Source of the DNA: Maridesulfovibrio ferrireducens
GTDB taxonomy: Bacteria > Desulfobacterota > Desulfovibrionia > Desulfovibrionales > Desulfovibrionaceae
Direction of reading: 5' to 3'
Assembly: GCF_016342405.1 (NCBI RefSeq)
Contig: NZ_JAEINN010000004.1
Coordinates: forward strand, 62,001 to 126,000
DNA: 64,000 nt
In this document: in pieces, positions 35,699 to 44,199 of the stretch
Layout of the letters: every line of letters starts with the position of its first letter
Numbering within the stretch: position 1 is the stretch's first letter
Position numbers and translations under genes: made by a program
The notes under the pieces: model-generated
The model's database searches: none
What the model was told of the DNA's origin: nothing
What the model saw: only the letters and a program-made list of their open reading frames with translations

Positions 35699-36655
35699 AT
35701 GTCTTTGCTTTTGAAAAATGCGGTTGAATCAATCCAAATCGGTGTGGAAGATTTTGATTCAGATGATGAAAGAAGGTATTTGTCAGCTGTCCGAAATGTT
35801 TATGCAGGTTTGTTACTTCTATACAAGTACCATCTTTTTTGTTTGTCGCCTGATTATGATAAAGAGTTGCTGATCAAAAAGAATATTGCTCCTAAGATCG
35901 GTAGCGATGGCAATATCGATTTCATGGGAGATGGGAAAAGTACTGTTGATGTTTGCGGTATTAGAAAAAGATTTAAAAATCTTAATGTTGAAGTTGAATG
36001 GAAGATGTTTGAAAAGATTCAAAAGCTTAGAAATGATATTGAGCATTATTATGTTGGGGAAAGTCTTGATAAGGTAAAAGACTTATTTGCTCAAATTTTT
36101 ATTTTAATAAAGAATTTTGTGTCAACCTATTTGAATAAAGAACCGGCGCAATTGCTTGGAAATGACTGCTGGGCGGTACTTCTCGAGAATAATGCTGTTT
36201 ATGAGGAGACGAGAAAGGAATGTTTGGAATCAATCGAAAAGGTTGATTGTAAGTTTTGTTCTTTTGGTGAAGTTGCAAAACACTTCTCATGCCCTGAATG
36301 TGACAGTGAATTAATAAAAGTAAATGAAGAAGGTGACTATCATCAGGAACTTGGACTAATATGCATGAGTTGCTCGAATGAATTTGAAGTTTGGGATATA
36401 ATCGAAGATGCAGTTCAAAGCTCTTCGTATGGTCACAATTATTATGCCTACAAAGACGGTGAAGAGCCTTCAATAGGAACATGCCCTGAGTGCAGTAAGG
36501 AAACATATATTTTTGATGATGATGTTTGCTTAGCATGCGGGGAAAGCCGGGCATACAAAGAGTGTAAGCTTTGTAGCTGCGAATTATCAGTCGATGAGCA
36601 ATGGGCTGAAGGATACTGTGCTTATCATCATGAAATGTTAAGCAAAGATGATTGA
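35699..36655 (+). CDS. HEPN-like protein with C-terminal zinc ribbons, third gene of the defence operon
   Basis: A 318-residue protein I cannot match to a named defence family. The N-terminal helical part (about 1-145) resembles HEPN/DUF4145-type domains: VRNVYAGLLLLYKYHL near 31 and, at 111-116, RNDIEH inside KIQKLRNDIEHYY, which fits the HEPN RNase motif R-N-x3-H. The rest is a set of Cys pairs that should bind zinc: 184/187, 198/201, 222/225, 262/265, 277/280, 289/292 and the final C307-H310-H311. The ATG at 35699 has TAGGAG nine bases ahead and follows the helicase stop by ten bases, so it is in the operon. I infer a toxin or sensor component. Confidence 0.65.
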   Translation: MSLLLKNAVESIQIGVEDFDSDDERRYLSAVRNVYAGLLLLYKYHLFCLSPDYDKELLIKKNIAPKIGSDGNIDFMGDGKSTVDVCGIRKRFKNLNVEVEWKMFEKIQKLRNDIEHYYVGESLDKVKDLFAQIFILIKNFVSTYLNKEPAQLLGNDCWAVLLENNAVYEETRKECLESIEKVDCKFCSFGEVAKHFSCPECDSELIKVNEEGDYHQELGLICMSCSNEFEVWDIIEDAVQSSSYGHNYYAYKDGEEPSIGTCPECSKETYIFDDDVCLACGESRAYKECKLCSCELSVDEQWAEGYCAYHHEMLSKDD

Positions 36656-36720
36656 TGTTTTCTGGCTAGTTTTGTGTCCACCAACATTCCCACCCTTGTG
36701 TCCAATCCCCCAAAACAGAA

Positions 36721-36752
36721 AAAGGATATTAATCTTACGATTAATATCCTTT
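36721..36752 (-). terminator. Terminator of the second tRNA pair
   Basis: AAAGGATATTAATC (36721-36734) pairs with GATTAATATCCTTT (36739-36752) around TTAC; on the minus strand five T follow. It may also stop the defence operon. Confidence 0.75.
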
Positions 36753-36761
36753 GTACTTTAG

Positions 36762-36839
<78 letters not shown>

Positions 36840-36886
36840 CAGGGATATAATAAACGAGTTAAGCAACGCTTATTATTAATTTTTTG

Positions 36887-36962
36887 TGGTAGGCGAAACA
36901 GGGCTCGAACCTGTGACCCTCGGCTTGTAAGGCCGATGCTCTTCCAGCTGAGCTATTCGCCC
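36887..36962 (-). tRNA. tRNA-Val (anticodon TAC), copy 2
   Basis: Identical to the copy at 28106-28181. The spacer to tRNA-Asp is similar but not identical to that of the first pair; both contain the word AACGCTT or GACGCTT. Confidence 0.97.
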
Positions 36963-37109
36963 ACAAATTCAGTGTGTCAAAACTGAAGGCTGTGATTGAA
37001 CTTCCTGCACTTGCGTGCGTTTCCGTATTGCTCACTGCCACGAGGAGGGATACTGCCGATGAGTAGCCGTTTTGTCAAACTGTTTTTTTGAATATATTTA
37101 AAATAATTG

Positions 37110-37886
37110 CTAACTTACTGTTTTAATTATGTTTTTATGTGTAGCTTCGGCTAATTTTTCCATGCTTTCAATCGGGTTTTTCGTCTGAAAAATGTTCCTG
37201 CCGATGCAGCACCCTTTGCAGCCGGATTCCAGACCGCGTAAAGTATTGCTTATTGCTCCTTCCGTTGTCTGTCCTAGCGGGCCTCCTGTTACCAGAACAG
37301 GGACGGGGCTTGCCTCTACTGCTTTGCGGAAGGCATCGCCATTGTTGGGGTATGGCACTGCTACGATGTCCGGACCAAGTTCTGCGCCGATGCGGATGCA
37401 GTGTGCTACAAGGCTTGAGTCGTGCTCGTTTACAATCTGGCTTCCTCTGGCGAAAACTGTTGCCAGCACTGGAATACCCAGTTGATGCGCTTCGTCGGTA
37501 ATTTCGCCCAGGTCGGCAAGCATGCGGTCTTCAAGCTCATTGCCTATATTAACGTGTACAGAAACCGCGTCCGCGCCTAGTCTCAGCGCTTCGGGGATAG
37601 AGCAGACGATGCTCTTGTTGTATGATGGCGAGCCGTGTCTTGTGCCCGCATTCATCTGTATAATCAGGCTTACGTCAGCAGGGATAAGGGCGCTGAAATG
37701 TTTGGCCAGACCTTTATTAAGAATGACACCCTGTACTCTTGATGTGGGGAGAGCTTCCAAAATGGAAGGAATGGCGCCGAGCCCTTCAATCATTCCTTCG
37801 TTTGCACCGTGATCCAGAGCCAGAATGAGTGAATTTCCGCTTGTCTTATCAAATAGTCGTCTCATGCGACGTTGAGTTCCGTTCAT
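37110..37886 (-). CDS. DeoC/FbaB-type aldolase-fold protein lacking canonical catalytic residues
   Basis: A 258-residue TIM barrel of the class I aldolase family that includes archaeal ADH synthase, LsrF and FbaB. The start ILALDHGANEGMIEGL keeps the conserved Asp25, and GIPVLATVFARG, VLVTGGPLGQ and GCCIGRNIFQ follow the family path. But where relatives have the Schiff-base lysine (pattern DIVKTxY) this protein has PDIVAVPY with Ala176, and where ADH synthase has a catalytic tyrosine (MYPRG) it has VFARG with Phe145. It may catalyse a different reaction or be regulatory. It is 24 bases downstream of the rRNA methyltransferase gene on the same strand. Confidence 0.75.
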   Translation of the reverse strand: MNGTQRRMRRLFDKTSGNSLILALDHGANEGMIEGLGAIPSILEALPTSRVQGVILNKGLAKHFSALIPADVSLIIQMNAGTRHGSPSYNKSIVCSIPEALRLGADAVSVHVNIGNELEDRMLADLGEITDEAHQLGIPVLATVFARGSQIVNEHDSSLVAHCIRIGAELGPDIVAVPYPNNGDAFRKAVEASPVPVLVTGGPLGQTTEGAISNTLRGLESGCKGCCIGRNIFQTKNPIESMEKLAEATHKNIIKTVS

Positions 37887-37910
37887 TGAATCCTCTTATA
37901 TTTAAAAAAT

Positions 37911-39167
37911 CTATTTTTCTGTCCAGATAAAGCGGCTGCCTTTTTTACCTGTAAATCCTAGAAGCAGCTGCTTGAAGTATAAACCCACAGGGCCTTTGCC
38001 TTTTGCCGGAGCGGTCAGACTTTGCCCTGAAAATAATTTTGCGAGATCTTCAGCATTTTCGAGCACCAGAGCTGATTCTGCCGGAGTTTCAGGCAATAGG
38101 GTGCGTGCAAACGGATTCGGTCTGAATTTCTTACCCGAAATTTTACCGAGCGGATATCCCTGCCAGCGGAGATTCGGTGGAAGCATGTTCAGTGCGTGCC
38201 TGTTAAGGAACATTGCTTTGCCCTTAAAATCGTAAAGTTCGCCGTCCGGCAGAGCTGAAAAATCTATTGCTTCGGGGTAATCCTGTTTTTTGAGATTCAG
38301 CTTTTGTCCCGGCAGGGGGGCTGTTTCGGGATATTCCGGTTCGGCATTGCCGGGTTTTCGTAGTCCGCAGACATAAAATCCCTGACCGCCGCCTGATCCG
38401 TCTACCCGCAGCACTCCGTCCATGTTCGGCAAAAGCGGCTCTGCAATGGTGAACCCGGCTGGATGCGGAAGTTTGACCAGTTCAAAACCGAGTTCTTCAA
38501 CTGCAAAGCGGGTCTGCTCTTCATTTTCCTGTACATTGGTGGTGCATGTTGAGTAAACAACGTTGCCACCGGGGGTGAGCAGGTCAAAAGCTTTTGCCAG
38601 CAGTTGGCGTTGTAAGGCTATGAGGGGTAAGGTTTTTTCGCCTGACCATAAGTCCATAGCTTTAGGGTTTTTGTTGATGGTTCCCCATCCGCTGCATGGC
38701 GGGTCCAGCAGAATATATTCCCAGCCATTCGATGGCAGAGGGATCTTTTGCGATTCGTAACTCACCGTTGCGGAGTTTATGGCCTGTACGCGTCGTAAGT
38801 TTTGACGCAAAAGAGCAAGCCTGTCCTTTGAAGGTTCACTGGCAAGAACAAATCCGTCACGCCCGACCAACCTTGCTAAAATTCCTGTTTTACTGCCGGG
38901 ACTTGCGCACATGTCCAGCACTTTTGCCCCTTTCGGCGGATTAAGCATCAGAGGCGGCAGCATGGAGGAACGGTCTTGTATATAGATACGTCCGAACCTT
39001 GATGCAAGGGAGTCACCTAGAGGAAAAGGTTCTTTTTCAAGCCTTCGCGCCATTGAATAGAACGGTTCCGGGCTGAATTCAAAACCTTGCGAACGTAAAA
39101 GTTCTTCAACTGCGGGGATGTCTTTTTCGGAGCAGACAAGTCTGAATGTTCGAAGATTATTTGTCAT
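37911..39167 (-). CDS. RsmB/RsmF-type RNA cytosine-5 methyltransferase
   Basis: A 418-residue NOL1/NOP2/Sun-family enzyme that methylates cytosine in rRNA (or tRNA) using SAM. The SAM-binding motif is VLDMCASPGSKTGILA (about 84-99); motif IV LLDPPCSGWG and motif VI VVYSTCTTNVQENE carry the two family cysteines. The C-terminal 130 residues look like the PUA-like tail of RsmF (YebU) proteins. The target base cannot be inferred. It heads a two-gene unit with the aldolase-like protein. Confidence 0.9.
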   Translation of the reverse strand: MTNNLRTFRLVCSEKDIPAVEELLRSQGFEFSPEPFYSMARRLEKEPFPLGDSLASRFGRIYIQDRSSMLPPLMLNPPKGAKVLDMCASPGSKTGILARLVGRDGFVLASEPSKDRLALLRQNLRRVQAINSATVSYESQKIPLPSNGWEYILLDPPCSGWGTINKNPKAMDLWSGEKTLPLIALQRQLLAKAFDLLTPGGNVVYSTCTTNVQENEEQTRFAVEELGFELVKLPHPAGFTIAEPLLPNMDGVLRVDGSGGGQGFYVCGLRKPGNAEPEYPETAPLPGQKLNLKKQDYPEAIDFSALPDGELYDFKGKAMFLNRHALNMLPPNLRWQGYPLGKISGKKFRPNPFARTLLPETPAESALVLENAEDLAKLFSGQSLTAPAKGKGPVGLYFKQLLLGFTGKKGSRFIWTEK

Positions 39168-39552
39168 AATATATATTTATAAAAATGAAGGTAAGCTTTC
39201 TAGGAGAAACAAACCTGACATGGTAGATTTTTTTTACAGGTTGCATATAAAATTTTGTGAAATTTATTGTAGCAATGTAGACAGTCTTTATTTACAGCTG
39301 TCAAAACCGGAGCAAGACAGATAAAACAGGGTTGAACATTTGACAAGTAGCCTTTTGGGTGGTTCATATGTTTGGCTTTGCGTCCCGGACCGTAAGCTGT
39401 TACAAGTTTTTTACTCGTTTTGCTGATATGGAAAGTATGATAGCTCGATTGTTTTCGGGTTTTCTTGAGAGAGTCGCAGTAATATCTTAGTCATTTAGAA
39501 TATATAACGTACATTTCCGAAAGCCTTTTGCTTTTTGGGGAGGATCCAGTAC
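39168..39552. other. Divergent intergenic region
   Basis: These 385 bases separate the minus-strand methyltransferase from the plus-strand FG-GAP gene. A TTGACA at 39340-39345 could be a -35 element but its best -10 (CATATG, 39365) is 19 bases away. Nothing else is recognisable. Confidence 0.35.
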
Positions 39553-41196
39553 ATGTCATTTAAACGGTTTATAGCTTTTTTTATTGTAATGATTTCAATT
39601 TTATCAGCAGGTACAGCCTTTGCTGACGCGCGCACTTTCGCTGTGTATCCATTTGAAATAAATGGACCTGCACAGTATAAATATTTGAGCCGCGGCGTTC
39701 AAACGATGCTTATTTCCCGTTTGAACTGGACAGGACATTTTGAACCTCTCGCAGCCTCCAAGGAGCTGGGTGAGGCCGATATTCCATCATCAAAAATTGA
39801 AGAAATTAAAAGCGCACAGCAGCTTGAAGTTGATTATCTGGCTCTAGGTAGTATCACAATCGTCGGTAAAGACGCTTCTATTGATCTACGTATGGTTGAT
39901 AAGGACGGGAAATCTTGGACAAAAAGTGCTAAGACTACAATTGAAGGGCTTATTCCCGCTTTGGATGGCATCGCCACAGAGGTTAAAGGGGAATTATTTG
40001 AAAAGCCCGGAAGCAAGAAAGTTACTAAAGAAGAAAAAGCTCGTGAAGAGGCGCGCCCTCAAGATGCTTTAAATCCTGAGTTTATTTCGGCTTCTACAGC
40101 TGCAATTCCTATGCAGAGCGCGATTAACCCGCAGTTTAGATATGAAGGTGGAGCAGAAACTCCCGGTCGCTGGCGCAGTCAGAGTATTGATTTTGTGAAT
40201 CGCGGCGGATTTGTTGCGGATGTTACCGGTGACGGCAAACAAAATATTGTTATGCTGTCGGATACTGAAGTTAAAGTTTTCGGTGTTGAAGCTCAGCGTT
40301 TGAAAGAGGTTGCTTCTTATAAATATGCAACGAGAGCAAATGGTATCAAAATCAGTGGTATTGATCTTGGCATGGATGGGGTGAAGGAAGTTGTTCTTTG
40401 TATTATGATGGACAGCAGACCCTATTCTTTCATTATCTCTTTTAAAGGGAATACTCCGAAGGTACTCGTAAACCGTTTTAATAAATTCTTAAGCTCGGTT
40501 CGTATTCCGCCTAATTTTACTGAAACTCTGCTTGGACAGAAGCTTGATACAAGCCGGACTTTTTATTCAAAAGATGTGACGGAATATATGTATTCTAATG
40601 GCGAATTGGTGCCTATCAGACATTTGTCTGTTCCTGAGTTTGCCAATGTGTTCAACACATCTTTCCTTCCCGAAAAGGACGATTATAAAATCTTAGTACT
40701 GAATAAGTACGGCAGAATGGTTGTTTACAATAAAGCTCTTGAGCCTTTGTACGAGAGTCAGAATTCTTATAACTCGGTTGATGTAAAATTTGAATCGATT
40801 GCTAGGATTAAAGGATTCGGTACGGAGAATAAAAAGGATAAAATGGAACATTATTACTTTGTTCCTATGCCTATAACTATAGCTTCTATTTCTGATCCGA
40901 CTAAGTTTGAGGTTCTTTTGAATAAAGATATCTCTGTTGCTTCACAGGTTTTTTCCAACTATAAAAACTTCTCACAAGGCGAACTTCATTCTGAGTACTG
41001 GGATGGAGTCGGCCTCAGCCTTGCTTGGAAAACACGTCGTATTAAAGGTAGTGTGACTGCCTACGGACTCGCAGATATTGATAATGACGGTGAAAAGGAA
41101 CTTTATTGTATTTTGAATAGTTTCCCCGGTTCTCTGGGTGTTAAATTCAGAAAGACTTTAATTGTTGCCTATGAATTGAATCTCGGAAAAAAATAG
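39553..41196 (+). CDS. Exported protein with TolB-N-like domain and FG-GAP/beta-propeller region
   Basis: A 547-residue periplasmic protein with a signal peptide (MSFKRFIAFFIVMISILSAGTAFA). Residues about 27-145 resemble the FlgO/TolB N-terminal fold (FAVYPFEINGPAQYKYLSRGVQTMLISRL). After a charged linker comes a region with FG-GAP-type calcium-loop motifs, VADVTGDGKQNIVML and LADIDNDGEKELYCIL, suggesting a beta-propeller. The ATG at 39553 follows GGGGAGG at good spacing; the open frame begins 18 bases earlier. It is a single-gene unit with its own terminator. The function is unknown; an envelope binding or assembly role is a guess. Confidence 0.7.
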   Translation: MSFKRFIAFFIVMISILSAGTAFADARTFAVYPFEINGPAQYKYLSRGVQTMLISRLNWTGHFEPLAASKELGEADIPSSKIEEIKSAQQLEVDYLALGSITIVGKDASIDLRMVDKDGKSWTKSAKTTIEGLIPALDGIATEVKGELFEKPGSKKVTKEEKAREEARPQDALNPEFISASTAAIPMQSAINPQFRYEGGAETPGRWRSQSIDFVNRGGFVADVTGDGKQNIVMLSDTEVKVFGVEAQRLKEVASYKYATRANGIKISGIDLGMDGVKEVVLCIMMDSRPYSFIISFKGNTPKVLVNRFNKFLSSVRIPPNFTETLLGQKLDTSRTFYSKDVTEYMYSNGELVPIRHLSVPEFANVFNTSFLPEKDDYKILVLNKYGRMVVYNKALEPLYESQNSYNSVDVKFESIARIKGFGTENKKDKMEHYYFVPMPITIASISDPTKFEVLLNKDISVASQVFSNYKNFSQGELHSEYWDGVGLSLAWKTRRIKGSVTAYGLADIDNDGEKELYCILNSFPGSLGVKFRKTLIVAYELNLGKK

Positions 41197-41205
41197 TTTG
41201 AATTC

Positions 41206-41238
41206 GGCCTCCTGCTTTATGCGGGAGGTCTTTTTTTT
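41206..41238 (+). terminator. Terminator of the FG-GAP gene
   Basis: GGCCTCCTGC and GCGGGAGGTC pair around TTTAT with small mismatches, followed by eight T. Confidence 0.88.
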
Positions 41239-41277
41239 GGTTGAATAAAAAGTAAGCCCTTACGGGAGGAGATGATT

Positions 41278-42306
41278 ATGAATAAAGCCGGAAGAGTAAG
41301 TGGTCTATTCGCTTTTTTGATGATGTTTGCTATATCGTTTTGCTCTGTTTCTCAGCTGCAAGCTGCAGAAATAAGCCTAAGCTATGCAAATTTTCCTCCT
41401 GCGAAGACGTTTCCTTGTGTGCAAATGGAACGCTGGAAGCAGGAAGTTGAAAAAAGGACTTCCGGCAAGGTGCAGGTTCAAACTTATCCCGGATCAACAT
41501 TGCTGGGTGCTAAAAATACATTGCGCGGAGTTATGCAGGGGCAGGCTGATATTGGTTGTGTAAGTATTGCTTACCATCCCGGTGTGTTTCCGCTGAGTTC
41601 CGTTTTTGAGCTTCCTTTGGGTTTCACTACATCTACCTCTGCAAGCCTTGCGCTGTGGGATCTTTTTCAGAAACATCAGCCAAAAGAATTTAAGAAATTT
41701 AAAGTGTTGACCATGTTTGCTTCTGCTCCGTCAAACTTGATGACTAAGACACCTGTCCGCTCTCTCAGCGATTTGAAGGGAGTTGAACTCCGCGCGTCAG
41801 GTATTCTTTCTAAAATTCTTGATTCCATCGGGGCAACTCCTGTTTCCATGCCTATGTCTGCAACTCCTGAAGCTTTGCAGAAGGGTGTAGTTAAAGGGTT
41901 GTTTTCTTCTTTTGATGTGTTGAAAGATATGAATTTTGCTGAAATATGCCGTTATGAAACTGTGACCAATACTGCTGTTTACCCTTTTGCAATCATAATG
42001 AACAAGAGTTCATGGGAAGCCCTTCCTGATGATGTTAAAAAAGTTATGAACGATCTTGGTCGTGAACAGGCTGAATGGACAGGACAGTACATGGATCAGC
42101 ATGTGAAAGATTCTCTTGCATGGTCTAAAGAGAAATATAACATTGAGCTTATCACCATGCCTGAAGCCGACATGCAGACAATCAAAGAAAAAACTAAGCC
42201 TCTGATTAATGACTGGAAAACAAAAGCTGTGGATTTCGGTGTTGATGCCGATGCTGTTCTTGCTGAAGTCGAAGCTTCCCGCGTTAAATATGATTCTGCA
42301 AAATAA
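41278..42306 (+). CDS. dctP: TRAP transporter substrate-binding protein (DctP family)
   Basis: A 342-residue periplasmic binding protein with a signal peptide ending near LQAAEI. Family marks are the N-terminal ISLSYANFPPAKTF, the helix ERWKQEVEKRTSGKVQVQTYPGSTLL, and LSDLKGVELRASG with the arginine that pairs with the substrate carboxylate. It captures an organic acid for uptake by DctQM. The ATG at 41278 follows GGGAGGAG at proper spacing; an ATG six bases earlier is too close. A hairpin separates it from dctQ. Confidence 0.93.
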   Translation: MNKAGRVSGLFAFLMMFAISFCSVSQLQAAEISLSYANFPPAKTFPCVQMERWKQEVEKRTSGKVQVQTYPGSTLLGAKNTLRGVMQGQADIGCVSIAYHPGVFPLSSVFELPLGFTTSTSASLALWDLFQKHQPKEFKKFKVLTMFASAPSNLMTKTPVRSLSDLKGVELRASGILSKILDSIGATPVSMPMSATPEALQKGVVKGLFSSFDVLKDMNFAEICRYETVTNTAVYPFAIIMNKSSWEALPDDVKKVMNDLGREQAEWTGQYMDQHVKDSLAWSKEKYNIELITMPEADMQTIKEKTKPLINDWKTKAVDFGVDADAVLAEVEASRVKYDSAK

Positions 42307-42323
42307 TTAAAGTTTTGAAAAAC

Positions 42324-42348
42324 CTCCCCGCCTTTTAGTGGCGGGGAG
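42324..42348 (+). other. Intercistronic hairpin between dctP and dctQ
   Basis: CTCCCCGCC and GGCGGGGAG form a perfect nine-base-pair stem with a seven-base loop. No T run follows, so it is more likely an mRNA-stabilising or partial attenuating hairpin that keeps the binding protein more abundant than the membrane subunits. Confidence 0.7.
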
Positions 42349-42364
42349 TCATTAAAATCCGCTT

Positions 42365-42862
42365 ATGATCAATAAATTGGAAAAAATATCTATCCTTTTC
42401 TGCCGCATTTTAGCATGGATTGCAGGCACAGCCCTTACAGCAATGGTCGTGCTCGCCTGTGCTAATATGGTTTTTCGTGCAACTTGGGTTCCGGTGAAAG
42501 GAACTTTTGAACTTATGGGTTTTCTAGGGGCCGTAGCCGCGGGTTTTTCACTGGCTTTTTCTCAATTATACAAAAGTCACATCGCAGTCGGCTTGTTTTT
42601 TAATAAATTTCCGAAACCCATGCAGATTTTTCTGGACGCTCTGAGCGGGGGAGCTTCTTGTGTTTTCTTTGCACTTTGTGCAAGGGAGGCCGCGAAGTGG
42701 GGGATGTTTTTATATGATCTGGGTGAAGTTTCTGAAACACTCGGAATTGAATTTTACCCCTTTGTTTTCTTCGTAGCTTTCGGATGCGTGATGATGTCTT
42801 GGGTCTTATTGCTGGATCTTGTCAGAACTCTTTCCGGAAAAGAACCTCTTAAGCTCGTTTAA
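42365..42862 (+). CDS. dctQ: TRAP transporter small membrane subunit (DctQ family)
   Basis: A 165-residue protein with four hydrophobic segments, as expected of DctQ. VVLACANMVFRATWVPVKGTFELMGFLGAVAAGFSLA contains the typical second and third helices. It forms the transport complex with DctM. The ribosome site is weak. Its stop lies 21 bases before dctM. Confidence 0.9.
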   Translation: MINKLEKISILFCRILAWIAGTALTAMVVLACANMVFRATWVPVKGTFELMGFLGAVAAGFSLAFSQLYKSHIAVGLFFNKFPKPMQIFLDALSGGASCVFFALCAREAAKWGMFLYDLGEVSETLGIEFYPFVFFVAFGCVMMSWVLLLDLVRTLSGKEPLKLV

Positions 42863-42883
42863 CCGGGTAGTTTATTATATAAT

Positions 42884-44188
42884 ATGGAACCAATAACTAT
42901 AGGCTTCGTCGGCATTGTCTGTTTGCTGCTGGTAATTCTTACTTTACGAATTCCCGTGGGCTTTGCCATGGGGATCATAGGTTTTATCGGGTTCGCAAAA
43001 GTTCTTAATCTTAAAGCCGCATATGGTATGCTCGGCACTGAAGTATGGAATGTTTTTTCATCATACGGACTGACAGTAATCCCGCTTTTCATTCTTATGG
43101 GGCAGATTTGTTTCTACTCAGGAGTTAATAAGCGGCTTTATAAATCAGCTTATGCGTGGATGGGACATATTCGTGGCGGGATAGCGATGGCTACCGTCCT
43201 TGCCTGCGCCGGTTTTGCAGCGATTTGCGGTTCCAATACTGCTACTGCCGCGACCATGAGTACTGTTGCTTTGCCGGAAATGAAGAAATTTCGATATAAT
43301 CCCATCCTTAGTACCGGTTCCGTTGCCGCCGGAGCAACACTTGGCGTAGTCATTCCTCCCAGTGTGGTTCTGATTATTATCGGCCTCCAAACCGGAGAAT
43401 CTATAGGGCGCCTTTTTCTCGGCGGAGTAATTCCCGGTATTCTTTTATGCGGCTTGTTTTTGGTGACGGTTTTCTGCATGTGCGTGCGGCATCCTGACTG
43501 GGGTCCTTCTGGACCGGAAGTCAGCTTCAAAGAAAAGATGATGTCACTGCCCGGTTCTATCGAGATGGTGATTCTTTTTATGCTGGTTATGGGGGGATTG
43601 TTTGCAGGCTGGTTTACTCCTACAGAGGCCGGTGCTGCCGGTGCTGCTTTTGCTCTACTTATAAGTATAGTTTCACGGCAGATGACTTTTAAACGTTTTG
43701 TTGCCGCTGTTTCTGATACTTTAAAAGTGTCCTGCATGATTATGGTCGTTATTGTCGGTGCTATTATTTTCGGACGTTTTCTTGCTATAACAAGGCTTCC
43801 TTTTGAAGCTGCGGACATGGTCGCAGGATTACCGATTCCTCCGACATTAATTATTTTGTTGATATGCGTGATCTATGTAATCGGTGGAATGGTCATGGAC
43901 GCGCTTGCTCTTTTGCTGATTACTATTCCGATTTTCTTTCCTATGGTTATAGCCATGGGATATGATCCTATTTGGTTCGGTGTGTTGATTACTCTTGTCA
44001 CTACCATGGGTGCTATTACGCCGCCTGTGGGGGTTACAACGTTCATCGTAGCCTCAATGGCGGAGGATGTCTCCATCGACAGGGTTTTTCTCGGGGTAAG
44101 CTATTTCATGATCGCATATGTTGTGCTGATTGCATTGCTTCTAGCCGCACCGGAAATAGTAACATTTTTACCCAGATTAATGGGTTAG
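42884..44188 (+). CDS. dctM: TRAP transporter large membrane subunit (DctM family)
   Basis: A 434-residue, sodium-coupled transport subunit. It contains the family hallmarks: LRIPVGFAMG, LTVIPLFILMGQI, GFAAICGSNTATAATM, a STGSVAAGATLGVVIPPS reentrant loop and the later MGAITPPVGVTTFIV. With DctP and DctQ it imports an organic acid or related anion. The pseudouridine synthase gene starts 11 bases after its stop. Confidence 0.95.
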   Translation: MEPITIGFVGIVCLLLVILTLRIPVGFAMGIIGFIGFAKVLNLKAAYGMLGTEVWNVFSSYGLTVIPLFILMGQICFYSGVNKRLYKSAYAWMGHIRGGIAMATVLACAGFAAICGSNTATAATMSTVALPEMKKFRYNPILSTGSVAAGATLGVVIPPSVVLIIIGLQTGESIGRLFLGGVIPGILLCGLFLVTVFCMCVRHPDWGPSGPEVSFKEKMMSLPGSIEMVILFMLVMGGLFAGWFTPTEAGAAGAAFALLISIVSRQMTFKRFVAAVSDTLKVSCMIMVVIVGAIIFGRFLAITRLPFEAADMVAGLPIPPTLIILLICVIYVIGGMVMDALALLLITIPIFFPMVIAMGYDPIWFGVLITLVTTMGAITPPVGVTTFIVASMAEDVSIDRVFLGVSYFMIAYVVLIALLLAAPEIVTFLPRLMG

Positions 44189-44199
44189 CCGTATTCGTT

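Noticed and set aside
36670-36715. Two GTGTCC words after the HEPN gene as a trace of a mobile element
   Set aside because: Only two short copies with no inverted ends or transposase; too little to support a claim.
36859-37041. 60-codon minus-strand frame over tRNA-Val (a similar one covers the first pair at 27863-28051)
   Set aside because: It is made of tRNA sequence read as protein, a familiar annotation artefact.
43150-43818. 222-codon minus-strand frame inside dctM
   Set aside because: Antisense of a membrane protein gene; rich in Ile, Pro, Thr and Ala as expected of such shadows.
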